Below, one piece after another: positions 10,806 to 24,153 of a DNA stretch of 64,000 nucleotides. The DNA lies in contig CAJJDN010000159.1 of the NCBI GenBank assembly GCA_905182985.1, forward strand, positions 122,921 to 186,920, given 5' to 3'. The translations under genes were made by a program, and so were the position numbers. The stretch is from Paramecium sonneborni (lineage: Eukaryota; Ciliophora; Oligohymenophorea; Peniculida; Parameciidae). Each line of letters opens with the position of its first letter. The first letter of the stretch is position 1. The notes beneath the pieces are model-generated. The model saw only the letters and a program-made list of their open reading frames with translations, was not told the DNA's origin and searched no databases.

Positions 10806-13800
10806 ATGTTAATAATCATATTATTGTTTAAATATTCATAGTGTCAGGATATAGATTATTGCAACATTACCAACATAAGTGGAAATTATTCACCTTTTTA
10901 CTATAATTCAAGTTGTTTACCACCTGAGTAATTAGAAGTTAATTGTTAATAGTCAGATAATTATGTAGAGATAAATGTAGATTCTTCTATAATTTGGAAT
11001 TTGGTTAGTTTAACGACTAATTGTCATAATGTAAAAATTAATACATCTGAAATTAATATTGGCAATATAACTACTAACTAGAAGAAAACTGAATTAATGG
11101 AGAACAAGTATATAATATTTGAAGCTTCTTAAAATTACTCTTTTATGAGTAATATTTATATAAATATGCCTAATTATTTACTTGCATTCTTTTTAAATAG
11201 TAGTGAAAGTTCAACAAGTATTTACGGATTGAATGTAACATCTAATAAAATGCTTTTTGTTTTTAATAATTCTGTAATAATTGAGAATTCTAATTTTTTT
11301 ATGACAACTTCAACATGTACTAATAATGTAAACATATTGCCAGGAATGATTAATATTTTTAATGTAAATTTTGAATCTGTAGAAGATTATTTATTACATA
11401 ATTAATTTAGTTTTTTATAATAGCCTACTCGATTTACTGCATTTTTTTAAGTGTCTAATTACACATTTTTTATATTTAGCAACACTTCTTTAATTATGAA
11501 TAATATTTCAGTGATTGCAAGTCAGATAGGTTTATTAAATAATGGTACTATTAATTTGGAAAATAGTTCATTGAATACTTCATATTCTGGCTGTTATATA
11601 AACTAAGGGTACATCAATATTTTAATATATGAATAGGAATGCAAGGGGTCCTGAATTCATTAATTATAATTAAAAATGTTTTGCTAATGGTGGTTCTAAT
11701 TCTGGATATGGTGGAATCGGATTAAATATTGGAGATTCATATTTAAGTGATTGTATATTCTTAACAAATTCAACTAGGTTTATGTTTGATTTATATCCCT
11801 ATGGTTATTTATTAACTAATCTATATTAGGGATCAGGTGGTAGTTCTATTAATGTTATAGAACTAGTTAAATCATTTGGAAATCTGTCATCAAATTTATA
11901 ATATGGATGGGGGGGTGGTTCTATTTTTATTTTTGCAAATTAATCATTAAATATGACTAATTCATAATTATTAGCAAATGGATAAAAAGGATATGTAGAT
12001 AATATATCTAATTACAGTATTGGTGGTGGTGCTGGAGGATCTATTAAAATATATTCTACTTAAATTATAAGTGATAATTTATCTTCTATTTAAATGAATG
12101 GTGGAGATAGTGATTCAAATGATTTAGTGGGGGAAGGGGGTGGAGNTATATAATATTTGAAGCTTCTTAAAATTACTCTTTTATGAGTAATATTTATATA
12201 AATATGCCTAATTATTTACTTGCATTCTTTTTAAATAGTAGTGAAAGTTCAACAAGTATTTACGGATTGAATGTAACATCTAATAAAATGCTTTTTGTTT
12301 TTAATAATTCTGTAATAATTGAGAATTCTAATTTTTTTATGACAACTTCAACATGTACTAATAATGTAAACATATTGCCAGGAATGATTAATATTTTTAA
12401 TGTAAATTTTGAATCTGTAGAAGATTATTTATTACATAATTAATTTAGTTTTTTATAATAGCCTACTCGATTTACTGCATTTTTTTAAGTGTCTAATTAC
12501 ACATTTTTTATATTTAGCAACACTTCTTTAATTATGAATAATATTTCAGTGATTGCAAGTCAGATAGGTTTATTAAATAATGGTACTATTAATTTGGAAA
12601 ATAGTTCATTGAATACTTCATATTCTGGCTGTTATATAAACTAAGGGTACATCAATATTTTAATATATGAATAGGAATGCAAGGGGTCCTGAATTCATTA
12701 ATTATAATTAAAAATGTTTTGCTAATGGTGGTTCTAATTCTGGATATGGTGGAATCGGATTAAATATTGGAGATTCATATTTAAGTGATTGTATATTCTT
12801 AACAAATTCAACTAGGTTTATGTTTGATTTATATCCCTATGGTTATTTATTAACTAATCTATATTAGGGATCAGGTGGTAGTTCTATTAATGTTATAGAA
12901 CTAGTTAAATCATTTGGAAATCTGTCATCAAATTTATAATATGGATGGGGGGGTGGTTCTATTTTTATTTTTGCAAATTAATCATTAAATATGACTAATT
13001 CATAATTATTAGCAAATGGATAAAAAGGATATGTAGATAATATATCTAATTACAGTATTGGTGGTGGTGCTGGAGGATCTATTAAAATATATTCTACTTA
13101 AATTATAAGTGATAATTTATCTTCTATTTAAATGAATGGTGGAGATAGTGATTCAAATGATTTAGTGGGGGAAGGGGGTGGAGGAGTTCTATAATTTAAA
13201 TGTTTATCTAGTCCATTAAATATCTATCTATCATCAAATTTATCTAATTATTGTTCAAATAGTACATTTCTAGGAACTATATTAAATTCACCTGGTAAAA
13301 GAAAATAAGCACTTAGTTCAGGTTTACTTGGATAAAATGGAAGTTTATTTGAACCATTATGTCCACCTGGATCTAAAGTTTACAATTTCTCATGTGTATC
13401 TTGTCGTAATAGTTCAGATAAATATTAGTCATATTCTGTTTGGTGGAGTTCATAATGTGTACCTTGTCCATATACATTTGTATCTATTTATATTTTTAAT
13501 TGATAGGGTAAATTTGATAATGATGATGGTAATACATTTTGCAATTAATCTCTTAGTTGTTAAGCTACAGAATGCTGTATTGAAGATATAAAAATTCTAA
13601 GAAATACAGGAATTTAGTTAGTTGTTTTTATGTTGTTAATAATAATTGGTTATGTATTACGAAGACAATATAAAAAAAAAGATTCAACAACTGAAAAAAA
13701 CTTTAATTTTGAAAATGCTACCAAAGAAATTATTGCAGATAAAATAATTACTGAAAGTTTATAGGAAACAGATTAATTTGTCTTAGGAGATTTAATGTAT

Positions 13801-15526
13801 CATGCACATAGAATACCTGTTATTGGTAATAATACTTTTCTTAATCCCTGGTTTTTACATTCTGAACCACCTGTAGAAATTGACAAAGCTGTTAATAAAG
13901 AAGAATATGAAAAGTTTGCCAAAAATTTCAATGAAATTGCAGCATGGAGTAAAACTAAATATATCATTTTAAATTTTTTGGCTATTTTATATTACCCTTT
14001 ATATTGGGGATGGTAAACTAAAATTAAAAAGGATAAATATAAATTATTAGCTGCTTTGTTAAATAAAAATGAAATTCCAAAATTTTGGAAATAATCATCT
14101 GACTAAACTTATGGTAGATTTAAAATGACTAAAAGTGCAGATTACACTCTATTATATATTGATATTTTTAATTATAAGAATTGTGATTTGAAATATATTT
14201 ATCTTACTTGTCCTTTTATTATATATTTATCTGGAGAAGGTAATTATTTAAGACCATTTTATTTATGTGAATCAGATTAATTTTTAGTTTCACTATTTTT
14301 TGCTGTAAATTAGACAACAAATTCAATATAAAATAGATAAAATATTTTAACAAATTTAGTTAGTAAAGATGAGAGAGAAGAGAATTCAAAGGAAATAAGA
14401 AGATTTTTAAAGAAATTTAATAAAGTAGCAATGACATTAGATTTTGGAGCTTTGGATAGTAGTTTCATATCTAATTTTAAAAGATTATTTGATTTATTGG
14501 AGAAATGGAATAATTAATTTTTTAATAATCATAATGTTAAATTGTAATTATTGGTTGCATAATTTCCATTTGATTCACAACATTAATCATCAACAATAAC
14601 ATTGATAGAGATGAAATCAGATAGTTAATTTAATAATTTTATGAAAGAACTTCATAAGAATGTGATATTTTAGAAGATATAGGATGTAAAATTTGGTGTA
14701 TTTATTTTTAATACAGAATAAGATCCTGCTGATATTGATTAATAATTGAAAAATTAGAAATTCAGTTTTAATGATTATGAAGATTTTTCAATTAGACATT
14801 TTGAATTTGATTATGATGATGAAAATTCAATAGATATAGAATTATTAAGAGAATAGTTTTTATCTAAAAGTACTGATAAAGATCATTAATAAATTGGACA
14901 TACAAAACATCAATTTAAATAAATAACTAAGAAATAAAGTTAGAGACCAAACTCATTTTCAAAAACATATCATTTAATAATAAGAATATTTGATTATATT
15001 AGATTTCAATCATTTTCTCATAAAAGAACATTTTTAGATAAATATACATTAATCATAATGATTTGTATATTGATATTATTAGATAATGTACAAAATAATA
15101 ATTATAAAATTAGTTTTTGTTATAAAGCATATTAAGTTTGATAATAGAGTAATATAATAATGAATATGAGTAGAGTTCAAACATTGTAGATTTATAATTA
15201 ATTGTATTTCCTTATCCATTTACAATAATATTGTCGAATTTATTTGAATCAATATGGGTATATAATAATATATAATATGTGAGATTCCAAGTTAATCATA
15301 TGGGATATTGAAATTATATTTGATTTTTAATGCTATGGCTACATTTTAGTATTTTATAGGTTTACTAATATTTGTAGGTAATAAACCAAAACAATAGTAA
15401 ATTTGTATACAGGATACATTAACAATCTTATCATTTTTAATTAAGATAACATTGAATCAATTAAGTGAGAGATTAATACCTATGAGTACAAAATTGAATT
15501 AATTGAGCAATGAAAAATAAATATGA
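10806..15526 (+). CDS. Large secreted/membrane Gly-rich protein with Cys-rich repeat
   Basis: If the false repeat 12147-13183 is collapsed onto 11109-12145, the gene reads as 1,191 residues with four introns (28, 27, 26, 26 nt), exactly in frame. A signal peptide (MLIIILLFKYSQC) leads a long lumenal part with many Asn-X-Ser/Thr sites. A Gly-rich beta-type region follows (GGSNSGYGGIGLN, GWGGGSIF, GGGAGGSIKIY), then a Cys-rich module (CPPGSKVYNFSCVSC...CVPCPYTF) like the ephrin-receptor-like Cys-rich repeat. A membrane helix (LVVFMLLIIIGYVL) precedes a large cytoplasmic part, and several hydrophobic helices end the protein. This build is known from large ciliate surface proteins; the function is unknown. 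The last intron is 26 nt and ends in GAG. Confidence 0.7.
11109..13183. repeat. False tandem duplication: 11109-12145 = 12147-13183
   Basis: The 1,037-bp copies match at an offset of 1,038, with one N at 12146 between them. Collapsing them restores one uninterrupted reading frame across the host gene, which strongly supports an unmerged contig overlap. Confidence 0.9.
12146..12146. other. Single-N contig junction
   Basis: Marks the second unmerged overlap, inside the Gly-rich membrane protein gene. Confidence 0.9.
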
Positions 15527-15568
15527 TTATTAATAAATATAAAATATATATATATACTTGTTCATAGA

Positions 15569-18500
15569 ATGCAAATCAGTCAAGATATGTTTAAGTGGTT
15601 GAAATCATTAAATGTAATATAAAATGGGATTCCTAAATAAAATGGTAGAATAGAATTAGATCCTGAAAGTACATCAGGCTTCTATAACGGTTTCAAGATA
15701 TCAGAACTATTAGATCGATTATCAGGAGTATATAATTAATAAATAAAAACTTAAACTAATCCAACTGCAAGATTGTATAATTGGAATATAATCACAGAAC
15801 GATTACATCAAATAAAAGTTGAATTAGATAGTGAAATTAAGAAATTAATTATTGATGGAGATTTAGAAATGATTGTTGAAGTATTAAAAGATGTCTAATC
15901 TAAATTTGTTAAAGAGAATATACCTAAAATTGAATATCCTAAGAAGACTTTCGATATTGAAACTTTGAATTCTGCTAAACCATTAAGTTCTTGTGAAACT
16001 GTGCTTGAATTTATAATTGTAGCACTAAGTTAAAACCTTATATTGAAACCAAAACAATCATAATAATTATTAAATAACAATTTCAAATTATTAACACATG
16101 TATTTATTAAGGGAGTAAAAGGAATGTATTTTTAATTAGTAACATTACTCTAAGAAATATATAATAATATGCCTAGATTGATTGAATTACTTAGAGAAGA
16201 AGAACATCAAATAGGATTCTTTGTTTCATTTCTTAAATTATCAATGTTTTCTAAAGATTCTGAAGTAGTACATTGGGGATTAAGATTACTTGGTAAATTA
16301 GCATATGATTTATCTTAATATGACTTACTATTTCATATGTTTTAATGGTTATTAAGTATTTAATAATATTTATATTATCATTTTAGATTCTGGATTATCT
16401 ACTTTGATTGTTACACTCTAAAGATAACCATAATTAGCTGAACATTTAGCTACTGCTTTATCTTAAATTGCATAATATGATTATAATTAAGTATTTGGAT
16501 AATAGAAGTACTTCGAGAATCCAAAAACATATATTGAATTCTATGGAGCATTAATTCCTTATTTAAATTGTGATGTATATTAAATACATTATTGATTTAG
16601 CTTATTAATTACAATTTAGAATAACAAATACAAATTGCTATAAGATTAAGTGATAATCAAAGTACAAGAGATGAAAAAAATGTTGCAATCTAATTCCTAT
16701 GTAATGCTTGGATTCATTATAATACATTCTTAGAATAGAATATGCAATATTAATAATCTATATTAGCAATGCTTTAAAGAACTGCTAAAGATAATTCAAC
16801 TATATTAAAATCATATTCAATTACATAAGCATTTAGATTATTAGATGGATTAGCTTAAAAGAAAGTAGTTACAGCTGTATCAGTATTTAAAAAATTAATT
16901 TCTATTCTTATTGAAAGTCAAAATAATGAATATATTGTTAGATAATTCACTTATATTATTCAAAAATATCCAAGTATTCCTATTGAATTATTAATTGATG
17001 GTTTAATTAAAAATCAACATTTAAATATTTCTGATTGTGATATTTATTATGTATTGAGTGCACATCAGAATTTAAAAGTATAATCAGCAATTTCAATGTT
17101 AGAATTATTAATTAGAATTTATAATAGTAGTGTTCTATTTTAAAGTGCATTATTTCCAACAATACAATAAATCATTCAAAAATTCTTAGAATTATCAGAA
17201 TTTTAAGAATACATGAATAGAATGGCTTAAACATGTTTAAATTTATATGTTAATTCTGTAAAATCTAAGAAAACTACAACAACAATTACTAATTATTAAG
17301 ATGATTCTGTTATAAATTCTTAAAGAAGAGCCTAAATAATATAGTTATTCAAATATATAGTATAATTAAGATGTTATTAAATGAATAATATGCTTAAACC
17401 ATTATTTGTGGGAGCACATCTAGAATTGAGAAGTATAGAAAACAGAGACAATAAAGGAATAATTTAATTATTGTAAATGCTTGGTGATCCAAATACAATT
17501 GTTGATGAATATATAACGAAAGATTAATAAATGACATCTTAACTATTTTTAGAAAAGAAAATGTAATAAATGGAAGGCAATTAATCATAAGGTTTAGAAG
17601 ATCAATATCTTTAAAAAAATAAGAAATTATTTGAAAAAGAAGAAGATTTAGTAAAATCTTTATTGTTGGAAGAAAAGAATGAAAACAAAAATTAACAATA
17701 AAATAAAAAAAAGAAAAAAAGGAATTATGATTTTGATGAATTATAATGTATATATGAAGAAGGTGAACTTGCTTATAAACCTATAGATGTGATGTTGATC
17801 GATTTTTCATTAGAAGAGGATGTTGATAGAGAATCTATGAATATAGCGATTAAACATTTCTCTAAAACCTTTAAATATTTATTTAATAAATATGCTTCCA
17901 CACCTTAAGAAGCTGCTAAGAATAGACTTAGAAGTTTGGATCAAAGTTAATTAGAATTGAAATCATCTGATATTGTTAAAATACTTTAAGATTATGAGAT
18001 ATATAATTTTAGTACTTATGAGGAAATAATTAATCTTATTGCAACGATTAATCATAAGTTTAATTTATTTAGTTTGAGTTCTTAAATTAGATAACTTCCA
18101 CATCAATAAGATAATTAAACTGAAAAATAATCATCTTTATCAGCTACTACTTCTAGAACTGTTAATTACAAATTAGATTTTGAGAACTTTAAAAAATTCT
18201 TAATTTAATTTGCTATTATTATTTTTGGTAGACCACCAAAAGATTTTAGAAAAATGCCATCTGGACATTTATTAGTTGAATTCTTCAAATATTTTTCATA
18301 TGTTTCAAGAAGAAAGAATGAGAATCATCTCATTTTTGATGATCCAGATGGAGTCACTACTGTAGCTGATAAAAATACTATTTAAAAATGGAATGCTTAA
18401 TTACTTTAAAATCCAAATATAGATGTTCCTACTGAAACTAGATTAAAAAAAGTATAAATTGAAAGAGTTTCATTACATTATTAAATGAGAGATGTTATTA

Positions 18501-19170
18501 AAAATCTAAATAAATCTTATTTAATATGTTTTGAAATTGTTAATGATCTTATTTAATCTAAATTTAAGTAAAAATATATATATAATTAGAACTAATATTG
18601 TTGAACCAATATTTAAAATAAATCTCATTTTTGAAGTTAAACCTATTGCAGCTAAAGGAGTTCATTAAGATCTTAAGATTGATCCTTTGATTGAAAAGTA
18701 AGAATAATTAAAGAATTCTCTTACACTATTACCTATTGAAAAATAAGAAATTATGAATAAGTCTTTAGATTTATCATAATTATCAGAAGAGAGAATTATT
18801 AATAAAAGTATAGTAGAAAAGATTGTTTCAAAATAAGAAGAAGCATTAAAAAAAGAATTGAAGGATATTAAATGGCAAAAAAGAAAAGATTATTTAGATA
18901 AACAATTTGAAAGAATTTAATAATTTAAAGAAAAAAAAGAAGAAATAAGATTCAGTGAATCATAAGTACTTGGAGAATAATTAAGAGATTAAAAACCAAA
19001 ACACATTAATTATATGAATAATTTAAAGAAAGAATATAGAAAAAATTAATCAGAAGTAATAATAAAAAATGTTATAGCATAAATAGAAGAAATTAAGGAT
19101 TCTTCAAGAAAATAAGGAGATAAATAATAAGATAATAAATAAAAGAAATAATAATAATAATAAGATAATA

Positions 19171-19220
<50 letters not shown>

Positions 19221-20268
19221 TAATAATAAAAATAATAATAAAAATAAGGAACAGAAAAGAAATTAACAAAGGAAGATAAAGCTGAATAAAGATTTAAAGC
19301 AAAAACAACTGAGATGGCTGCTCATTATAAAACATCAATAGAGAAGAAGGAATAATTAAATGAGAAATTTTAGAATTTTTATAAAGATCCAAAAGTTTAG
19401 GCAGAATTTAAACATTTTAGATCATCTGGTAGTGTGGTATTAATAATAATAATATATTTAAGGCATTCAATCATTATTTAAAATATTCAGATGCTTGGAA
19501 TTATAGTGGGAAAAAGATTGTATAGTAAGGATGGTTAGATTTTGCAAAAGCATTTAATTTATCTTAAGTGTTTAGTGAGGAATAATTAATAAAGGTGTTT
19601 ACAAATACATTGAAATAGAAGAATTATGTAGGTCATCGAGAAGCAGTTTAAAAGAATTTAAAATATTAAGATGAGATAGGATTAACATATTTTGAATTTG
19701 AATATTTATTATTAAAAATAGCTATAATAGGATAGGAATATTTTAATTCAATATAAAGTGGAAAGAAACTAGATGATAATTTAAAATAATTAATAATTTA
19801 TAAATAGAAATAAGGATAGAAACCAAAGATAAAACATAAATATGTAGAGATTTTAGAAGAGAATATGAATAAGACAACCAGTTTTACATTAGCAGCTTGT
19901 TTAGCATATTTAGATATTCCATAGAATAAAGATTTATTTGCAGGTAAATTGAGATCCATAGAGGGTGATGATATAATAGAGGAGACAAAACCAAAATAAT
20001 AGTCAGTTGGTAGAAATGATAATAAAATTGATTAGACTTAAAATAATTGAAAAAGAAATAAGGATTACCAGAAAGTCCATAAGTGAAGAAGACTGCTAGA
20101 TGGGGAAAGCCAGGAACTCATGGAAAAGGAGCATAAGATGATAAAGAGATTACAGATTAATAAATTAAGTTACCTTATCTTTCAAAGAATGCAAAGAATT
20201 AAGAATTATTAGAAATGACAAAAAGATGGGAAGAAATATAAAAAGATAAACAAGGGAACAAAAAATGA
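15569..20268 (+). CDS. Large CH-domain (SPEF-like) ciliary protein candidate
   Basis: Six exons with introns of 31, 26, 22, 26 and 26 nt give 1,522 residues, exactly in frame. The N-terminus (FKWLKSLNV...NGFKISELLDRLSG) resembles the CH domain of SPEF-type flagellar proteins. After it come several hundred residues of helical, HEAT/armadillo-like sequence (LLTHVFIKGVKGMYFQLVTLL). A Lys/Glu/Gln-rich region holds a run of 15 Gln, all encoded by TAA (19173-19217). A globular C-terminal part ends in Lys-rich sequence. A role in the axoneme is inferred from the CH domain and overall build only. The last intron (GTAGAAAT...GATTAG) is needed to reach the conserved-looking tail; without it the frame stops about 210 bp early. 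Confidence 0.6.
19173..19217 (+). repeat. (TAA)15 microsatellite coding polyglutamine
   Basis: Fifteen TAA codons in a row lie inside the CH-domain gene, flanked by further TAA/AAA mixtures from about 19140 to 19250. Under the ciliate code this is polyGln; under the standard code it would be stop codons. Confidence 0.9.
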
Positions 20269-20531
20269 TTTAGTTTTAATAATATAAATTAATATGCATT
20301 ATTTGTAAATCACTAAAAATATAATATATTAATAATTCATTATTTTTTATTATATTCTTATACAATTTTAATTGAAAATAGATTTGTATTTATTAAATGT
20401 ATAATCATAAATTAATAAATATTTCAATTAAAAAATTATTTAGAGGAAGAATAATTAATTGATTTTATCTAGATTATTATTATTGAGATGATTCTATATT
20501 ATTTATTTTAAATTCTTGTATATATTAAATT

Positions 20532-21567
20532 ATGCGAACTGAATCCATCTCATTTGAAAAAGAAATGGACATTATGAAAAAGAGAGCATCTAGAAAAGAA
20601 AGATCAAAATTTGAAGATATTATGTATAAATCTTAATTTTATCTTTAGTGAAGAAAATGAAAATTAGAAAATGACATGTTATGAAAGCACTCTAAATTGT
20701 TGTGGATCATATTTTGGAACACTTAGAGCTTGGCTTCCATGTTGTTGTTGTTGTTGTCCATATCCTTATTTTCTTATTACTTAAGGTTATAAAGGTTTGC
20801 TTTAAAAATTTGGAAAATATTAAAAAACTTTAGAACCTGGACTCCATGAAATAAATCCGTATATTTTATATAATGATTTATAGATTCACTGATCGTGTTA
20901 TTCCTATTAGCACTAAAACTTTGTAATAATAATAATGAATATATTTAAGTATCATTGATTTAGAAAGATAACTTGTTTTAACCAAAGACAATATTACTGT
21001 CAATATTGATACTATTGTTTATTATAGAGTTGTAGATGTTATGAAGTCTGCTTATAGAGTTAAAATGATAGTAGAAGCAGTCAAAGAAATCACCTATGCT
21101 GTAATAATTCTTGATATTCATTTTCTTATAGACTTTACGTACAATTTGTGGAGAACATAACTTATAAGAAATTATTGAAAATAGATAAAAAATTGCAGAT
21201 GAAATTGAAGCTTTTGTTTTTGATGTTGTTTCTGAATGGGGTAAAATAATTTATTAATATTCAGGTATATATTTGGAACATATTTTTATTAAGGATATGC
21301 TTATGAATGAAGAATTATAAAATTCATTATCAAATGCTCCAAAAGCTTAAAGACTTGCTTAATCTAAGATAATTTCTGCATAAGTATTTATTATTTTAAT
21401 TTAAGAGTGATGTTTCTGCTGCTAAACTTATGAGAGAAGCTGCTGACATGCTTGATTCAAGAGCTGCTATGTAAATTAGATATTTTGATACCATTTAAAT
21501 GATTGCTAAAAATCATAATCCAAAAATACTTTTTCTATCTATGGATTAATAAAATCAAAAAAAATGA
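20532..21567 (+). CDS. Stomatin/band 7 (SPFH) family membrane protein
   Basis: Seven exons (introns 25, 25, 27, 31, 24, 22 nt) give 293 residues in frame. After a polar N-terminus comes WLPCCCCCCPYPYFLITQGY: a six-Cys run followed by a hydrophobic hairpin entry. The SPFH domain follows: LLQKFGKYQKTLEPGLHEI, DRVIPISTKT, ERQLVLTKDNITVNIDTIVY, YRVVDVMKSAYRV, EIEAFVFDVVSEWG and an Ala-rich end (SDVSAAKLMREAADML). Stomatins are monotopic proteins of the inner membrane leaflet that form oligomers and tune channels and rafts. The Cys cluster is a likely palmitoylation site (inference). Introns end in TAG, AAG and CAG. Confidence 0.9.
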
Positions 21568-21596
21568 ATATTTTTTTATTTATTTTAAATAAATAT

Positions 21597-21827
21597 ATGT
21601 TTAAATAGATTATACATACTACTCTTATTTTTAATATTCATTCTTACAATCAATTGTAATTATTGTAAAACTGAATTACTAGACACTCTTAGTGTAATTT
21701 CCATTATTATTTATTAATTGAAAACGGATAGTATCAAATATCATTATTAAATGCTTAAATTGTGATTTCACTAATTATCCTACTTTTAATTATTTTACAA
21801 ATTCTCTCTATTATTATTAGGAATTGA
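21597..21827 (+). CDS. Small membrane protein, unknown
   Basis: Two exons (27-nt intron GTAATTAT...TTACTAG) give 67 residues ending in TGA. The N-terminus is moderately hydrophobic and the C-terminal third is a strong membrane helix (IVISLIILLLIILQILSIII). It starts only 29 bp after the stomatin stop. It is short, and the call depends on one intron, so confidence is limited. Its build (weak signal, C-terminal helix) resembles the 127-residue protein at 1371. Confidence 0.35.
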
Positions 21828-21994
21828 TTCCTCTAAAATTTAATTATTAGTAAATTACAAATGTTGGGATCAATGGATTAATCAAAAAAATGAATAAATT
21901 TTATTCTGAAATTGTTATTAATATATTGTTTACTAATTTTATTTCTTCTATTCAGACCTATGATCTAAAATTATATTTAATAATATCTTAATCA

Positions 21995-22812
21995 ATGAAT
22001 ATTCAAGATAATTTAGCACTCTTAAATCATCAACTAAACATTTCAAATCAAAAACTTTAACTTCAAGTTGAAGTACTCTCACACTAAAACATTTTATATC
22101 AAAAATAAATCATAGATTAAAACAACATTCTCAATATAATACACTCCTTATAACATGAAAATAATTAGCTTAAATAGGACATCTTAACACTTCAGGAAAG
22201 CTTATTCAACTTATAAACTGAGAAAAATATATAGATTGAATAATCATACTCTACTATGCTTTAAAACTTAAATAAAGAAAATGAAAAAGAGCTCATCTAT
22301 CTCAAAAAAGAATACAAAGATCATATTTTTTAATTATAATAAGAAAAAAACTAACTCTTTGAATAAGCTGTTTCTATGGGTATTCAAAATCAGACAGCTA
22401 AAAACTTAGAGCTATAAACTACTAAAATCATCTAAATTGCTTAAAAATTAGAGTAATTTAAACTATTCATTTTTATAGGAAAATTTTATGTGAAACACCT
22501 TCAAATTAAGAAAATAAAAAAGAGAAAGTCAATTCTGCTAAAGAAATTTACGATAACTTAATAAATTAATTAAATATAGACTTAAATAAAAATTAGAAAG
22601 AACATGATAAAAATGATAAATTTTATCAGTAATCACTATATAACTTATAAATTAGGACTTAATCAACCATAAAGAACCCAAGTTCAATCAAATAAAAAGA
22701 TAGACCAATCAACTTCACTAAATTTTTGTCTCTTACACGAGTAAATGAGTCACCCAGAAGTTAAGCATATTTAAATGCAATTTCATTATAAAATACGAAC
22801 AGACAAAATTGA
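21995..22812 (+). CDS. Coiled-coil protein, 263 aa
   Basis: Two exons around a 26-nt intron (GTAATTTA...TTATAG) are exactly in frame to TGA. The first ~150 residues are a continuous amphipathic helix (LALLNHQLNISNQKLQLQVE, LQHENNQLKQDILTLQESLF). The last ~90 are basic, with Ser/Pro (PSSIKQKDRP, NESPRSQAYL). No membrane segment is seen. It uses CAA as well as TAA for Gln. Function not recognised; a small structural or adaptor protein is plausible. Confidence 0.7.
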
Positions 22813-23643
22813 TTCATTTATAATAATAATTTTTATTTAATTAAGTGATTTTTAATAATTTTATTATTCCCTTCATTTTCAACAATTATTATTATTAAAT
22901 TAAACTAATTTTCGATAATATATAACAAAAACTTATAATATAAAATATTTCATCAATTTCTCTTATTAAATATTAGATATCATTTAATACATATATAAAA
23001 ATACTTATTTTTTTACTGATTTTGAATATCATTTTAATTTTTAAAATTTTGCTCATTTATGAATTATAATCTTATTTTTTTTTGGAATATTTATTACAAA
23101 TTGAAATAAAAAGTTATAAAATACATTTTTATTTGGCTTTGATAGATTATTATTACAAAATAAAACTAAATTAATCAAAATAAAGTTAAATTCAAACAAA
23201 ATTAATTGATATTAGTATAGTAATACAAAATATTATTAATTTTCATTTTAATATTCAATTTAAATGATAATGATTACAATTAATTCTTTGAATAAACTTG
23301 AAATTTTAAAAATAAATCATTCAAATAAAAATGAACTCAATTCTCTTTTATATTCTAAAGAAATATACAGTTATAAGAGAAGTAGAAAAAGGTTTAATGT
23401 TTCCAATGAAATTTCCTTCCTAATTCATTTAATAGGCAGGCAATTCTAATTAAAAGTATCATCTATTATTTTATATAGTATAAATAAATTAAAAAAAGAA
23501 ATGAATATTTCTAATCTGTGAAAAATATTTGATAAAGAATTTAAAACTTAAATCAAAGAAGGAAATTCTATTCACAAGAAACTTTATGAAAAAAAGCACA
23601 TTTATGAATTAATCCAAACTTAAAAATATATATATTATTAATT
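22813..23643. other. AT-rich spacer with one weak 85-codon frame
   Basis: Mostly low-complexity AT. One frame at 23264-23521 (+) stays open 85 codons to TGA (MIMITINSLNKLEILKINHS...) and is Ser/Asn/Lys-rich. No family is recognised and the length is near chance level, so it is not called as a gene. Confidence 0.35.
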
Positions 23644-24153
23644 ATGTCAACTGTTTTACCTATTTTAATACCAAAAAGCAAAAACATTTTGTTACTTAAA
23701 GATGATATTGGAAAACCAAAACCTAATACAAGAAATCTTCCAAATGATCATTTTACATATGGAAAATAAATTAAACGAGATCCTATTTAAATTAACTTTG
23801 CTACTTAAGAATATGGAAATGAAATCTAATCCTCTGTGAGAAGAAATCATAGAGTTTAAAACTCTAATATATCCTTAATGACTCATGGAGTCAAAAATAA
23901 GTATAAAAAGCTTTTATTTATTCTTAGACCTTAAACTCCATTAGATAAAGTAATACAATATTAATATGCTTCAAATGCAAAGGAACAAATTGAAAAAATA
24001 TATTTATAAAGAATAAAAACAGAACCTAAAAAATAGGATTTTTATAAGAACAGATCATTTTCTTTAAGATAACAACATAATACAAAAAAAGAAGAAAAAA
24101 AAATGTTTAAGCTCTAGTAGTTTCAAGATATCAAAGCTAAAATATTTTAATGA
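23644..24153 (+). CDS. Small basic protein, possibly CFAP77-like
   Basis: Single exon, 169 residues. It contains LLLKDDIGKPKPNTRNLPND followed by HFTYGKQ and a later SSVRRNHRVQNS. The pattern L-x-x-(D/E)-(I/L)-G-K ... LP-x-x-x-F-x-Y-G-K recalls CFAP77, a microtubule inner protein of ciliary doublets, and the length suits it. The match is from memory and short, so treat it as a hint. No signal peptide or membrane segment is seen. The same gene appears at 24767-25276 because of the gap duplication. Confidence 0.5.

Larger units (their letters stand above)
9156..11340. repeat. False tandem duplication: 9156-10247 = 10249-11340
   Basis: The two 1,092-bp copies look identical at an offset of 1,093 and are separated by one N at 10248. 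The first copy stops mid-gene exactly at the N, and the second copy continues that gene. This is what two overlapping contig ends look like when joined without merging. LSM5 and the 5' part of the next gene therefore appear twice. Confidence 0.9.

Noticed and set aside
9156..13183. Biological tandem gene duplication of LSM5 and neighbour
   Set aside because: Copies look identical, end exactly at N characters, and collapsing the repeat inside the membrane gene restores its frame; contig overlap explains it.
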